DNA of 64,000 bases from Lepidostoma basale. Taxonomy: Eukaryota > Arthropoda > Insecta > Trichoptera > Lepidostomatidae. Below are positions 30,301 to 40,164 of this stretch, piece by piece; the first letter of the stretch is position 1; every line of letters starts with the position of its first letter. A model generated the notes under the pieces. That model was not told the DNA's origin. It searched no databases and saw only the letters and a program-made list of their open reading frames with translations. The position numbers were made by a program, and so were the translations under genes. The stretch is taken from positions 558,001 through 622,000 of the forward strand of contig JAHDVF020000075.1 in NCBI GenBank assembly GCA_022606425.2. Reading direction: 5' to 3'.

Positions 30301-30339
30301 CGAACGACGTAAGAGTTTATATCATTATCCTGATGATAA

Positions 30340-30835
30340 TAAACTAACTTACCATCTCATCATTTGCCGGAAGGAGTAGGCAGAGAGAATGGATCGCCAT
30401 GCTACTCATTCATCTACGTTTATACATCATAACAAGCGCGCTCGTCCATTTTTTCCGACTTCGAATATGCCCCCTTTTTTGTATTTGATTAATTTGGTCA
30501 TGCCGTGCTTTCCTTGGACTTCCACGATTTCTCTTTCCACTCTCACTGCTTGCATACAATATTTTAACCATTTTTCTCACGTTCTTGCGTTCCATATGTC
30601 CAAACAATATCAGGGATATTTCTTTTAATTTTACTCATGATACAACATATGCCCTACATTTCTTTCATACTTCGTCGTTCGGTATACTATCTTATATTGT
30701 TTTCTCACACATTATACTCAGTGATCTCATTTCCACGGCATTTATCTGACTTTCATATATTCTTTAACCAGCTCCAAGCTAGGAGAGTTCTAGTACCAAA
30801 CCTTAGCATACATAAGGTTTGGCACTAGAACTCTA
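30340..30835 (-). mobile_element. RTE-A copy just upstream of the receptor exon
   Basis: Tail taaactaacttacc, then decayed minus-strand MFGHMERKNVRKMVK, SSESGKRNRGSPRKARHDQI and, further upstream, SLR/M.ND..R blocks. At 30800-30835 acataaggtttggcactagaactc gives VLVPNLMY. The region carries many stops and is old. Confidence 0.7.
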
Positions 30836-30948
30836 TTATATTGTACACAATGTGATAAATGTTTAAAACCATCGTCGAGAAAATTAATCTGAAAAGTGAC
30901 CTTCAATTCATGGTGGTACAATGAGTAATATAATATTTGTGTTTGCAG

Positions 30949-31083
30949 TGCGAGCCAGGGCTGGGCGCCAGTGTGATGTACAACCTGCTGTACAACCCTC
31001 CGCAGAAGCTGCTCCTGCTGGCGGGTTGCAGCACCGTCTGCACCACCGTGGCTGAAGCCGCCAAGATGTGGAACCTCATGGTG
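30949..31083 (+). CDS. GABA-B-R1: GABA-B receptor subunit 1, internal exon (ligand-binding domain, part 1)
   Basis: The exon encodes 45 residues from CEPGLGASVMYNLLYN to AEAAKMWNLMV. The parent protein is the GABA-binding subunit of the heterodimeric class C G-protein-coupled receptor in neuronal membranes; this segment belongs to the first lobe of its extracellular Venus flytrap domain. The acceptor is gtttgcag (AG at 30947-30948) and the donor GTGAGT begins at 31084; both boundaries fall between codons. The GCSTVCT motif places a Ser where, as I recall it, mammalian GABA-B1 has agonist-contacting Ser246; subunit 2 differs here, so subunit 1 is the better call. The junction reads ...[15 protein letters not shown], which is continuous in the known family. 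No in-frame stop occurs and both splice sites are canonical, so the exon looks functional. A decayed RTE-A copy ends about 115 bp upstream. Confidence 0.95.
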
Positions 31084-31439
31084 GTGAGTACAGTTGGATC
31101 CCCATCTATTGAACAGATAATTTTTTGTATAAACCAATTATAAATTACCGCAAAAAATCAGCATGGTCATATTATAATACGTTGGCCTGTGTCATGTGCT
31201 AAGGGGAGAAAAAAACAACTTCCTTAGCCTGATAATCATGGGCAAGATAGAGGGAGGGTGGGGACAGAAGGCAGTTGTCCTGGGATTGGACAGAAATAAA
31301 CGGTAGTTGAAAACCTGTTTCAAGTGTCGCGAAATAGAGATGCGTTCGTTTAAATAATTGCTAATATTGCGAAGATCTAACACGGTACCAGAAAATTATT
31401 TCCACCTTATATAACCCCCTAAACTTGTGTTGTTTAATA

Positions 31440-33450
31440 AACCAGCGCACAGTGGGGCCAAAATATGAAAAGGTGTCATTAACTCATAGAGGCTATATAT
31501 ATAGCTATAAATCAAAGGATTTAATGTAATGAGGTAGGTTAATGAAAATAAGAGACAATGTCATGAATACTAACACTTTATTTTTCCAATAACAATGAAA
31601 TATGTGTCAAATACTGTCTACTTATTTTTATAAGCTCGTTAAAGTCATTTTTTATTATTTTTAATAACGTAAAATGCAGCTTAGTTTTACATAATATATA
31701 CGTTTCTTGAAAGAACGTCGATTTTACCCTTCATAAATACACACCAATATTTTTTTTTACTCGTTATCAGATATTTCTGAGACACCATCATTGTCATCGG
31801 ATTCATCATTTTCGCTTTGGCTGGAGGACCCTGTAGATGGAGGTATTATCAGATCCAAAACGTCTTTGGGGAGTCTAATTAGCTTCTTTTTCGGTATTTT
31901 CCTCTTACTAGTTATTAAAGGATCTGATGAGAGTAAAAGAAAATTAAAAATATCCCTGTTTGAATTCGTTCTGCTGGATTTCCTCGAGTGATGTTCCCTA
32001 AACTTTTTAAAATCTTTGTTACGTGCTTCCTGCGCTTCTTCGGTTAATTGACCAATCGGCAATTTTGATGTTTTTACTATTTCAGGTCCGTGTATTAAAT
32101 ATTCGTGAAGTGTGGGTGGCATATTACACCACGGATATTTTTCTTCAAAATATCTGGCTGTATGTAACGCATACTCCCGGTATTTTTCCACACAAATTTC
32201 ATGACCACATGATATAACTATTAAAATGGTGTACATTTTTCTTATTAATTCTATATCTAAATTGATTATTTCTGCAGACACCTCTGCATTTAAAAAAAAA
32301 ACGCCTGGCGGTATTTCCATCGTTTGTGTTACCAAAGCCCGGTTTTGGTTTGTCCACGATCAAATCTAGTTTTTCTTTGAAATGAGCTTGACTTTTTTTC
32401 TTAGTTTCTTCAACGATTTCCTTGTCTGTCCCTGGAGCCTGCCATTTTTTTATAGGCAGTTTGTACGCCAAATGGAGAAGACTATTAAAAGTGCTAAAGC
32501 ATCTTCTGTTGACATGGAAACGTTTCCAAAAGACTCCCTGGAAGTTTGATGAGATTTACCTGAACCTGTTGGAACAGATAAAATACCTCGAACCAACTTT
32601 GAGGCATCTGTCTGTCCTGCAGCTCTAAGTTCCATATGTGTTGCGTAAATTAAGTCTGGCAGAGATGCAGAATTTCTCAGATTAACCGTCTTTTACCGCT
32701 TCACCCTTTCTGTACTCTCCTCAAAAGGAATCATCGGGCGACCGCCACATGTTTTTGTAGCGCGAACGAAAGAAACGGATGTATCAAGCCACGTTTTAAT
32801 AACATCGAAAAATCTTTCTTTCATCCAGTGAGCTAATTCCCATCATGATTTATAATCAAATTTAAACCGAATAAATTTTTTCGTACTTTTTCCTAACTCA
32901 TCAACACACCCTGTCCGTTTTATGATTTCTTTTTGCAGGAAATCAATCTGATCCTCCAATTTTTCTTTTCCGGAACTATTCATAAGCGTAATTAATTGAT
33001 GCTTTGTCATGAACAAAGTGCTGGAGCTGGTGCCTAGGTATGCGAGAAAAAGAAAAACAGAATAAGATACAAAATTGGTGTATTTTTTTTTCATTTTTGG
33101 TTATTCGAAATGTGCTGTTATTATAAAAAGGTGCAAAAAGTGGCAAAAAATAACATCATATCAATAAAGTACAACAATTACTTATTATAAATCAATTAAA
33201 ATACTTGCGGAATTCATCGGGATTCTATACTAAATCTCTAAATGTTTTTTTAACATAACAAAAACCTCTGTATCATTTTAATACGAAATCGGTTTAATTT
33301 TTTTACATTTAAAACAAGCCGTAATTACAATTAATTTAACTCGAAAAAGAGGATACATACCTGACGTGTAAGGTTCCATACTAAAACTTTAAATGTTTTA
33401 TCAATAATACAACTAAAGAAATGTTAGAAACTAGGTGTTGCGCTGACTTG
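31440..33450 (-). mobile_element. Candidate element carrying an uncharacterised protein pseudogene
   Basis: About 2 kb of minus-strand coding debris (see the pseudogene entry) lies between CAGCGCA at 31443-31449 and the inverted TGCGCTG at 33439-33445. These 7-bp blocks could be remains of terminal repeats or chance; no target duplication was found. Confidence 0.3.
31757..33094 (-). pseudogene. Pseudogene of a recurrent uncharacterised, probably repeat-borne, protein
   Basis: Reading down the minus strand across several breaks: SKHQLI-like start, WMKERFFDVIKTWLDTS, GGRPMIPFEESTERVKR, ATHMELRAAGQTDASKLVRG, STEDALALLI, KPGFGNTNDGNTARRFF, then an open 192-codon end with YALHTARYFEEKYPW, MPPTLHEYLIHGPEIVK, LPIGQLTEEAQEARNKDFKK, FREHHSRKSSR, NRDIFNFLLLSSDPLI and an acidic Ser-rich C-terminus (stop at 31757). 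From memory, similar proteins recur as unnamed multi-copy predictions in insects and other invertebrates, which suggests a transposon origin. I know no established function. Stops and frameshifts make this copy dead. Confidence 0.6.
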
Positions 33451-33711
33451 AAATAACGGACGTGTAACCTCTACGAGTAATCGGCTCCGATTGAGGGGTG
33501 CTAGAGCGAACGTGTCACAGTCTAGCTTATCTATCTGCTCGTGATCATATGCTAAATATATCTGAGTCATCATATAATAACAAAGCGTTTAATGAATCAT
33601 AATTTTTATTTTTTGGGTTATTGTATGAGAAATCTGAATCCTGCCCCATTGTGCAGCGGGTCGAAAAAGTGTTGGCAAGCCGAGACTACGATGATTGGAT
33701 GGTGGAGACAG

Positions 33712-33715
<4 letters not shown>

Positions 33716-33768
<53 letters not shown>

Positions 33769-33869
33769 CACTCTCTCTCTCCTTCCTACTCTCTCTCTCT
33801 CTCCACCTTCTCTGTCCCTCTCTTTCTCTCTCTCCCCTCCCTCTCTCTCTCCCTCTCTCCCTCTCTCTC

Positions 33870-33914
<45 letters not shown>
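33716..33914 (+). repeat. (CT)n microsatellite tract
   Basis: Nearly 200 bp of CT/CTCC/CCCT repeats, uninterrupted (CT)n at 33716-33764 and about 33878-33912. It creates several spurious Leu-Ser and Arg-Glu frames on both strands. Confidence 0.95.
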
Positions 33915-33915
<1 letters not shown>

Positions 33916-33959
33916 CAGTGTCTCGCCATCTATTAAGAATATAAATGTAGATTGACCTA

Positions 33960-34262
33960 AAAATGTGATGTGTGCCTCAACATAGTAGCATATATACATC
34001 TTTCAAAAATTTGTCAGACGTGGTAGTCGTAAGAAGTGTAGAATGGGAAATGTTGTTAACATAAAGCGATCGCTTAAACCAACCAATGACAGGTCATAAG
34101 TCCTGTAAACGCCTCGACCACCATATTCTGTTTTAAAAAATAATAATAATAATTTACATCTTTGTCTCTATTGAGATACAATTAATCCTTTAAATGATTA
34201 ACCCGCAATGGGTAAAACCCAGTATTTGTGTACAAGTATTTGTATACATTCAAAATGATAAT
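33960..34262 (-). repeat. Rep1 copy
   Basis: atttgtcagacgtggtagtcgtaagaag, aaagcgatcgctta, CCAATGACAGGTCATAAGTC, catctttgtctctattgag, then aacccgcaatgggtaaaacccagtatttgtgtacaagtatttg. Compared with the 14570 copy it preserves a longer distal part. Confidence 0.7.
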
Positions 34263-34965
34263 ATTATTTGTAAATTACCAGCTTTATGTAAATATTAGAC
34301 GATTCCCCACTGTACACCGTGTAAATATAATAACAGCATTTCGATTTTAATATGGTCCAGATTTTAAAATTCTTTCTTCGAATCTGAAAACAGACACAAG
34401 TGGATTAAGCACAGTTCCCCAGTGTCACCGTTTCACTGTCACTATCCTGTTAAGTTCCAGGTTAAATAGCGTAAATCACGTGAGACTCCCCGTATCCCGG
34501 CCTTGTGTATTTTTCAACGCGACAGCCCTTGTGCTCGTCAGCAATTTCCATAATAATTCTACTTTATTAATGTTTAATACTTTCGTGTGACTAATGTACC
34601 GATTCGGCGTAGCGTCGCAGGGGCGAGCCACGTACTATTATCATGTTCTGTGTACTAACTCCTCGGGTACGGGGTAACGAGCACTCGTGTTATTAGGGCC
34701 CACTCCAGCGGGTATACGTGTGCACACAGACTACGATATATGGAATGAGCATTTAAGCCAGAGATTAGCAACCAATTGTTTATGAACAATAAATAGCAAC
34801 CGTTATTTTAGAATAAAAAATTGTTTACGTTTTAACAACTCTCATTAAGAATAAGATAAAAAAGCTTTATGAGTTAAGATACCGAACCGTTAACGTATTC
34901 ATAATCAAATGTATTTATTTAATATTTTCTTCTGCGTTCCATTCACAAGTCGTTGTGTTAAATAA

Positions 34966-35004
34966 ACATCGCATGCTGGCATCTAATGAGCCAGCATGCG
35001 ATGT
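34966..35004. other. Perfect 15-bp stem-loop
   Basis: ACATCGCATGCTGGC (34966-34980) is followed by a 9-nt loop and GCCAGCATGCGATGT (34990-35004). All 15 pairs match. The copy is not part of any TE family I can recognise. Confidence 0.85.
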
Positions 35005-35089
35005 CGTTCCGCCAACCTCACCATTCTAAGACGAAATTATAATATTTTTTTTACTTCCGATAAACTTGTTCAATAATACAAAGTGTATT

Positions 35090-35400
35090 TGAATAAAAAA
35101 ACGTTTTTTTCACTTATAAGTGTTATATTTTACGACATGTTTTGAAGGTTTTACACCTTCCTCATCGGGTGAACCAAATAAACAAACCAACAACCACAAA
35201 AAAATAACAAAATACAAGAACCAAAGTTTGTAACAAGTGTGTGCATGTTAAAGTTATTTGGTATCTCATTTTAAATTGAACGTTAGTTTATGTCGTTATA
35301 AAACGAATTCAAAAGTGGAAAAAATTTGTTTTAATGGATGTTTATTTATAAAAAGACGTCATTACGGTTTTTCATAATGTTAACGCCACAAAATATAATT
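35090..35400. repeat. PLE-like terminal repeat and flank
   Basis: Minus-strand motif at 35136-35170 (GATGAGGAAGGTGTAAAACC then TTCAAAACATGTCG), and the right end gaattcaaaagtggaaaaaa...cattacggtttttcataatgttaacgcc resembling the family extension. Confidence 0.5.
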
Positions 35401-35404
35401 AAAC

Positions 35405-36073
35405 TTATAGAAAACGCAATCTAATATTGCTCCACGGTGTCCCCCTTGTGATCACAACCAGTTTTTGCTACCTAGGTAATATGATAGCAGGCTCGGGGTA
35501 TACGGAGGAAGATGTATCCAGCAGACTAAATAAGGCAAAGGGAGCTTTCGCTATGCTTCGCCCTGTATGGCGTTACAGTGTCATTTCGAGAAAGCACAAA
35601 CTCCAAATATTCAGCAGTAGCTTTAAAAGCGTACTGCTGTACGGATATGAGACATTGAAATCTACCGCGGACGTTATTGGAAAACTCCAGGTGTTTATAA
35701 ATAGGTGCCTTTGCTCAATATTCAAGATCTATTGGCCCCAAACAGGGTCAAATGCCGTTCTCTGGACCATGGCAGGCGAAAAGTCAATTAGAGAACAAGT
35801 CCCTAGACCCAAATGGCAGTGGATCGGTCACACTCTGAGACGGAACCCAGCCTGCATCGCTCAGAGCGCACTAGGCTGGTCTCCTATGGGGGGAAAGAAG
35901 AAGCGAGGCAGACCTAAAGCCACCTGAAGAAGAACCCTGCAGGACGAGGTTAAAGCAACAGACCTCACTTGGGATGATTTTAAGCATCAGCCATGCGATA
36001 GAGTAGGTTGGAGAAGGTTCCTTGAGGCCCTATGCACCACGGAGGTGTGACAGGACAAAAAGAAGAAGTAGAT
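35405..36073 (+). mobile_element. RTE-B copy, longest open frame of the family
   Basis: A 166-codon frame (35427-35927) shows TTSFCYLGNMIAGSGYTEED, SSRLNKAKGAFAMLRPVWRY, ISRKHKLQIFSSSFKSVLLY, VFINRCLCSIFKIYWP, WQWIGHTLRRNPACIAQSA and GKKKRGRPKAT. A stop at 35925 interrupts RRTLQDEVKA; the true terminus FLEALCTTEV and GACAGGACAAAAAGAAGAAG follow. It represents the region downstream of a reverse transcriptase YADD box. Confidence 0.8.
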
Positions 36074-36079
36074 AGAATG

Positions 36080-36225
36080 GTGTTACCGCTTACCCGAGGC
36101 TATTGAAGAGCGCAGCGGCGCCTTTTCGTCGGCCTTTCTTGTTCACTCCCTAAACCCATCCCCGCGATTTAGATAAACCAAATGGGACAGCAAACCACAT
36201 TTAAGCTACTCTATTGTTTTAACCT
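36080..36225 (+). repeat. Rep2 copy
   Basis: gttaccgcttacccgaggctattgaagagcg, cggcgccttttcgtcggcc, ccacatttaagctactc. It starts right after the RTE-B (GAA) tail. Confidence 0.5.
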
Positions 36226-36231
36226 ATATTA

Positions 36232-36460
36232 CTGACGACATTCGTGGCAGAGTGGCAATGATTACCAGACCGAAGGTCACGGGTTCGATTCGTTACGATG
36301 ACAGTGTGTTTGTCACATTGTCTTTGGTCTAGAATCAACATGACAATAAACTGGCCATTGATTATCTACCTACATCTACATTTGCATCAAGAGAATAAAT
36401 AGCTAAAATTTCGTTTACAGTAATTGGGTTCAAATAACCTTCTGTATACAAATAAGTACC
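36232..36460 (+). repeat. S-family SINE
   Basis: gacgacattcgtggcagagtggcaatgattaccagaccgaagg, GGGTTCGATTCGTTACG, gtgtgtttgtcacattgtc, then the body and the long-tail variant (cagtaattgggttcaaataaccttctgtataca). Confidence 0.7.
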
Positions 36461-36477
36461 GTGCGCTAAAATGCTAG

Positions 36478-36833
36478 GTTCACAATCACAAAAAACGCGC
36501 TCAGAGGGTCAGAAATGAAGACGCTCAGAAATATATCTGGCAAGACACTGCAAGAGAGGAAAAGGAATACACGGATAAGGGAGATATGCGAGGTCGAGGA
36601 TGTCGTTAGGTGGGGAAGGCAAAGGAGAAGATACTGGTATGCACACGTGAGGAGAATGGATCCATCCAGACTCCCCTTCATTGTGTTACACCGCCAGCCC
36701 CAAGGTAGACGACCCCCGGGCATACTTCCAAAGAGATGGATCGACAGCTGGGAGTCGACTTCGCAGGAGGCCAATTCCTCTTAAGAAACAGGCCACTAGG
36801 CCTACACTTAGAATAATAATAATAATAATAATA
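36478..36833 (+). mobile_element. RTE-D LINE C-terminus with (AAT)n tail
   Basis: MKTLRNISGKTLQERKRNTR, IREICEVEDVVRWGRQRRRY, WYAHVRRMDPSRLPFIVL, QGRRPPGILPKRWIDSWEST. The end ggccactaggcctacacttag is followed by (AAT)8. Also seen at 43270, 47690 and 58549. Confidence 0.75.
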
Positions 36834-36951
36834 AGGTTTTATAAAATAAATTAAATAACTATCAACAAAAAAATTGACTGCTCTTAACCCCGAAAGTTTA
36901 TCAAAAATTCATAATTCACAATTTACAAATCATAATGGTAAAGATAGTGAT

Positions 36952-37078
36952 GTGCAAGTGGATTCCTCCGACTTTTTTCGTAGCCAACATGTACTATTTC
37001 ATTAGTTTGATCGTCCAAAGTGTTCTCAACCTTCTTCTATTTCTATTTCCGTTTACTTATACTTTTTCACGATTATTA
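36952..37078 (-). mobile_element. RTE-A internal scrap
   Basis: tccgacttttttcgtagccaacatg...gatcgtccaaagtgttctcaacc...tatttctatttccg corresponds on the minus strand to NGNRNRRRLRTLWTIKLMK with heavy decay. Confidence 0.5.
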
Positions 37079-37084
37079 TTTGTG

Positions 37085-37150
37085 AATTTTTAATAAATTA
37101 AGGCGCTTACACTGGGGAATTCCATAATGACTTTAACCGTATAAATATAT
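37085..37150. repeat. PLE-like extension scrap
   Basis: gtgaatttttaataaattaaggcgcttacactggggaattccataatgac is the end block found at 6940, 11090 and 30200. Confidence 0.45.
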
Positions 37151-37574
37151 TTTACGAAATCAGTTTTGACCTTGGTAGGGTTGCGCGCCCCTGCGCCAGG
37201 GCCGGCCAGGTAGCGCACGAGGGGGCGCCACGCCAGAATATTCGGCCGCCGTAATGATGGCGAGGCGAATTTAAATGACAATTAACCAAGTTATCTGCGC
37301 TGAGCGGGGACTTTTAACCGCTTCAAAATACGTTTTTTTTTCAACAAAAATGGGTTATCTTTCGCCTCCATTACCCGCCTAACCATCGCCTCGCAAATAG
37401 AATTACTTTGTTTCATTCAAATTCGTTCTCTCCCCTGCAGAACCATAAGGGTTGATCATTTTTCATATTAAACTCATATTGACTTCAAGTGAATAAGTCA
37501 ATTATTTTTCATGAACATTAATATAAATGCAGCCAAGTGAAGATGCAACATAACATTATTCTCTCTACTACCAG

Positions 37575-38070
37575 CGCTCAAATCAAGAAACGTACACTGG
37601 AAAACCAAAATCATCCTGTATAAAACAATCATCCGAACATTAGTGATCTATGGGTGGGAGACGTGGATAATGATAGTGAAATCGACTGGATACTTTTGAG
37701 AGAAGGGTGCTGCGCAGAATTCTGGGACCTGTGAATGACGGTGAAGGCTGGAGAGTGCGGCAAAATGACGAGCTGTACCATATTTACAAAGCTCCCAGAC
37801 TCTCCACACAAGTCAGACTAAATAGAATGAGATGAGCCGGTCACGTGCAGAAGATGCCGTTATCGCTACCCCAAAAATATTGCTGGAGTGGCACCCAGGT
37901 GGTAGACGACCAACGCTGCGATGGGAGGATGAAGTTGGGAGAGATGGGGCGAAACTGTTACGAGTGTCAGAATGGAGGGTCGAAGCGGAGGACAGGAGGA
38001 GTTGGAAGCGAAGAATACTAGATGCTAAGGCTCAATATGGTCTGTAGGGCCATCGAAGAAGAAGCGAGCC
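37575..38070 (+). mobile_element. RTE-C LINE C-terminus
   Basis: VHWKTKIILYKTIIRTLVIY then GWETW; after frame changes MSRSRAEDAVIATPKILLEW, HPGGRRPTLRWEDEVGRDGA, KLLRVSEWRVEAEDRRSWKR and RILDAKAQYGL (frame 37832-38047), ending gggccatcgaagaagaag, a (GAA) tail. Confidence 0.75.
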
Positions 38071-38200
38071 AAGTGAAGAGTTGGAGAAATCAACATGCTT
38101 ACATGACACGAGGTATTAATGTTGAGAAATAAAGCTATCCATTATTTCTGCCTACCACTTCGAGGAGATGGTGCCATGGTTAGTTAGTTACCTTTGATCT
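38062..38200 (+). mobile_element. RTE-A 3' end
   Basis: Follows RTE-C directly: a decayed QVKSWRNQHAYMTRGINVEK, then ctatccattatttctgcctaccacttcgaggagatgg and a (TTAG)n tail. Confidence 0.7.
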
Positions 38201-38209
38201 AAAACTATA

Positions 38210-38320
38210 TTATTAATAATGAATATGGAATACGTTTACTAGAAGTTTTGTTTTATTTATGAAATTTACATTCTTCGCCTTGCAAAGGCATTATAAAAAA
38301 TAATGATTAATATGTGTAAA
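38210..38320 (-). repeat. PLE-like remnant
   Basis: gtttactagaagttttgttttatttatgaaatttacattcttcgccttgcaaaggcattat matches the 61900 family arm with the palindrome lost. Confidence 0.45.
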
Positions 38321-38364
38321 TAAAAATAATGAAAAAGTGGCACGAACAAATAAATCAAATATTG

Positions 38365-38510
38365 AATTAGCTACCTATCACATGTCGCGAGAATCAAAAG
38401 CTAAAAATTTATATGCAGTAATTGGGTTCAAATAACTTGCTGTATACACATGTGGAAAGCAACGGTAAACTTCCACATTAAAAACCAAAGTAGCATCCCA
38501 AGAACCCCCC
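38365..38510 (+). repeat. S-family SINE body and distal tail
   Basis: tagctacctatcacatgtcgcgagaatcaaaagctaaaaattt, cagtaattgggttcaaataacttgctgtataca, tggaaagcaacggtaaacttccacatt. The tRNA-like head is absent. Related distal sequence occurs near 9880-9950 and 63400-63440 in inverse orientation. Confidence 0.55.
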
Positions 38511-38694
38511 AAAAAATATATTACTTTTTTTGGAGGTTTGGAGCTGGCAAAATAAGAATGAAAGTACGACATTTCCTGGAGAAAGAGTATCACAAATAAA
38601 AATTTAAGGACAAATATTTATGATAGCATACCTTATTTTATGGATGCATCCTAAATAAAATAAAGAATTGTCTTAGACATTTATGTAACGAATG

Positions 38695-39600
38695 TTTAAG
38701 GAAAAATGATTTAAAAATTGTATAAAAGCAGTGTAAATAGAAAAAGAAATCGAAGAAGGCCGAGAATATATTAACGAGATTAAATTCATCGATTAAAGGC
38801 GCCAATGTTCAAAGAAGGAAACTGCTAAGAGTATACGTGTCACAATACAGTGAATTTTCGAGAGTTATGTCTGAATAGAATAATATACGAGTGTCCACAA
38901 ATGACCCACCCCAATCTTGTGACCACAACCAGCTTCTGCTACATTGGTAGTATGATAGCAGGCTCGGGAGGTACGGAGGAAGATGTAGCCAGCAGACTCA
39001 ATAAGGTAAGGGGAGCTTTCGCTATGCTTCGCCCTGTATGGCGTTCCAGTATCATTTCGAGAAAGCTCAAGCTCCAAATATTCAGCAGTAGCGTTAAAAG
39101 CGTACTGCTGTACGGATGTGAGACTGGGAAATCTACCGCGGACGTTATTAGTAAACTCCAGGTGTTTATAAATAGGTGCCTTCGCTCAATATTCAACATC
39201 TATTGGCCCCAAACAGTGCCAAATGCTGTTCTCTGGATCATGGCAGGCGAAAAGCCAATTAGAGAACAAGTCGCTACACGCAAATGGCAGTGGATCGGTC
39301 ACACTCTGAGACGGAACCCAGCCTGCATCGCTCAGGGTGCACTAGACTGGTCCCTTATGGGGGGAAAGAGAAAGCGAGGCAGACCAAAAGCCACCTGGAG
39401 AAGAGCCGAGAAGATAAATTAAGGCAGCAGGCCTCACTTGGGACGATGTTAGGCATCAGGCATGCGATAGAGTCGGGTGGAGAAGGTTCCTTGAGGCCCT
39501 ATGCACCACGGAGGTGTGACATCACAAAAGGAAGAAGTATGGCGGCCCATGCTCTATGCTTCCCTTTCGGTGGAATGGACATGATGATTACATAGTTAGT
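38695..39600 (+). mobile_element. RTE-A copy (GKRSRG subfamily) split by RTE-B
   Basis: Left part (38695-38882): aaaagcagtgtaaatagaaaaagaaatcgaagaaggccg ... ccaatgttcaaagaaggaaactgctaagagtatacgtgtcac ... gagagttatgtctgaatag. Right part (39535-39600): gtatggcggcccatgctctatgcttccctttc and a tagttag tail. Between them lies the RTE-B insertion. Confidence 0.65.
38883..39534 (+). mobile_element. RTE-B copy nested in RTE-A
   Basis: Frame 38850-39422 carries VTTTSFCYIGSMIAGSGGTE, ASRLNKVRGAFAMLRPVWRS, ISRKLKLQIFSSSVKSVLLY, VFINRCLRSIFNIYWP, WQWIGHTLRRNPACIAQGA, GKRKRGRPKATWRRA. The frame is lost shortly before FLEALCTTEV, which is followed by the (GAA) tail at 39525-39534. Confidence 0.8.
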
Positions 39601-39939
39601 TCAACGTAGTTACCTCTAATTTCATCATTAAATAACCTCTGTGCGCTATTTAGTATGGAATGTGTTGTACTAAACATCACCTGTGTGGTGTGAATGCCAG
39701 CGAAAGTAACCAAGTTAATTTCTTTATGGAGCCCCTTGATACGCGCTTTACGAGATGTTTTTATTTTGTATATCTGTGAGAGATTTTAATGAAAAATAAT
39801 ATGTCTGCAACCCTCCGTGCGAACAGTGGCGTAATCCGCTACCAAACAATGTTTATATTAAAAATAAAATATATTTTTATTTTTCTTCTTCTCTCTTCTT
39901 CTTATTTTATTCTATTCGCTCTCAAAGACATCACTGCAG

Positions 39940-40163
39940 ATAGAAATATTTTAACTAATGCAAAGATGGCAGTACACAATGGAATTCTAGGGCCCACCCT
40001 TACCTATGGAAGTGAAGCTTGGAGCTGGCAAAAAAAGGATGAAACTAGGATAAATGCAATAGAAATGAGATCACTAAGAAGAATGTGCAGGAAAACGATA
40101 TATTATAGAATACCGAACGACGAAATATGGAAGAATTGTAAGGCGGATGATAACATCGCTAAT
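39940..40163 (+). mobile_element. RTE-A internal fragment
   Basis: Open frame with LTNAKMAVHNGILGPTLTYG, SEAWSWQKKDETRINAIEMR, SLRRMCRKTIYYRIPNDEIW, KNCKADD. It stops abruptly where a minus-strand RTE-A tail begins. Confidence 0.75.
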
Positions 40164-40164
40164 T

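Larger units (their letters stand above)
1..30948 (+). other. GABA-B-R1: Upstream intron of GABA-B-R1 (partial)
   Basis: No exon of the receptor is recognisable before 30949, so the receptor's N-terminal exons lie outside the window. The first 740 bases are AT-rich with no recognisable element. Other unassigned stretches are about 1620-1960, 2950-3225, 4140-4465, 4880-5680, 6410-6830, 7460-8225, 13925-14250, 15130-15990, 16355-16545, 17045-17880, 21090-21290, 23390-23880 and 28310-28985. Several of these (for example 15280-15960, 23515-23770, 28420-28900) are more GC-balanced and repeat-poor and may be ancestral intron. Confidence 0.8.

Noticed and set aside
33592..33999. Long Leu-Ser and Arg-Glu frames on both strands
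   Set aside because: They are translations of the (CT)n microsatellite, open in every frame because the repeat contains no stop.
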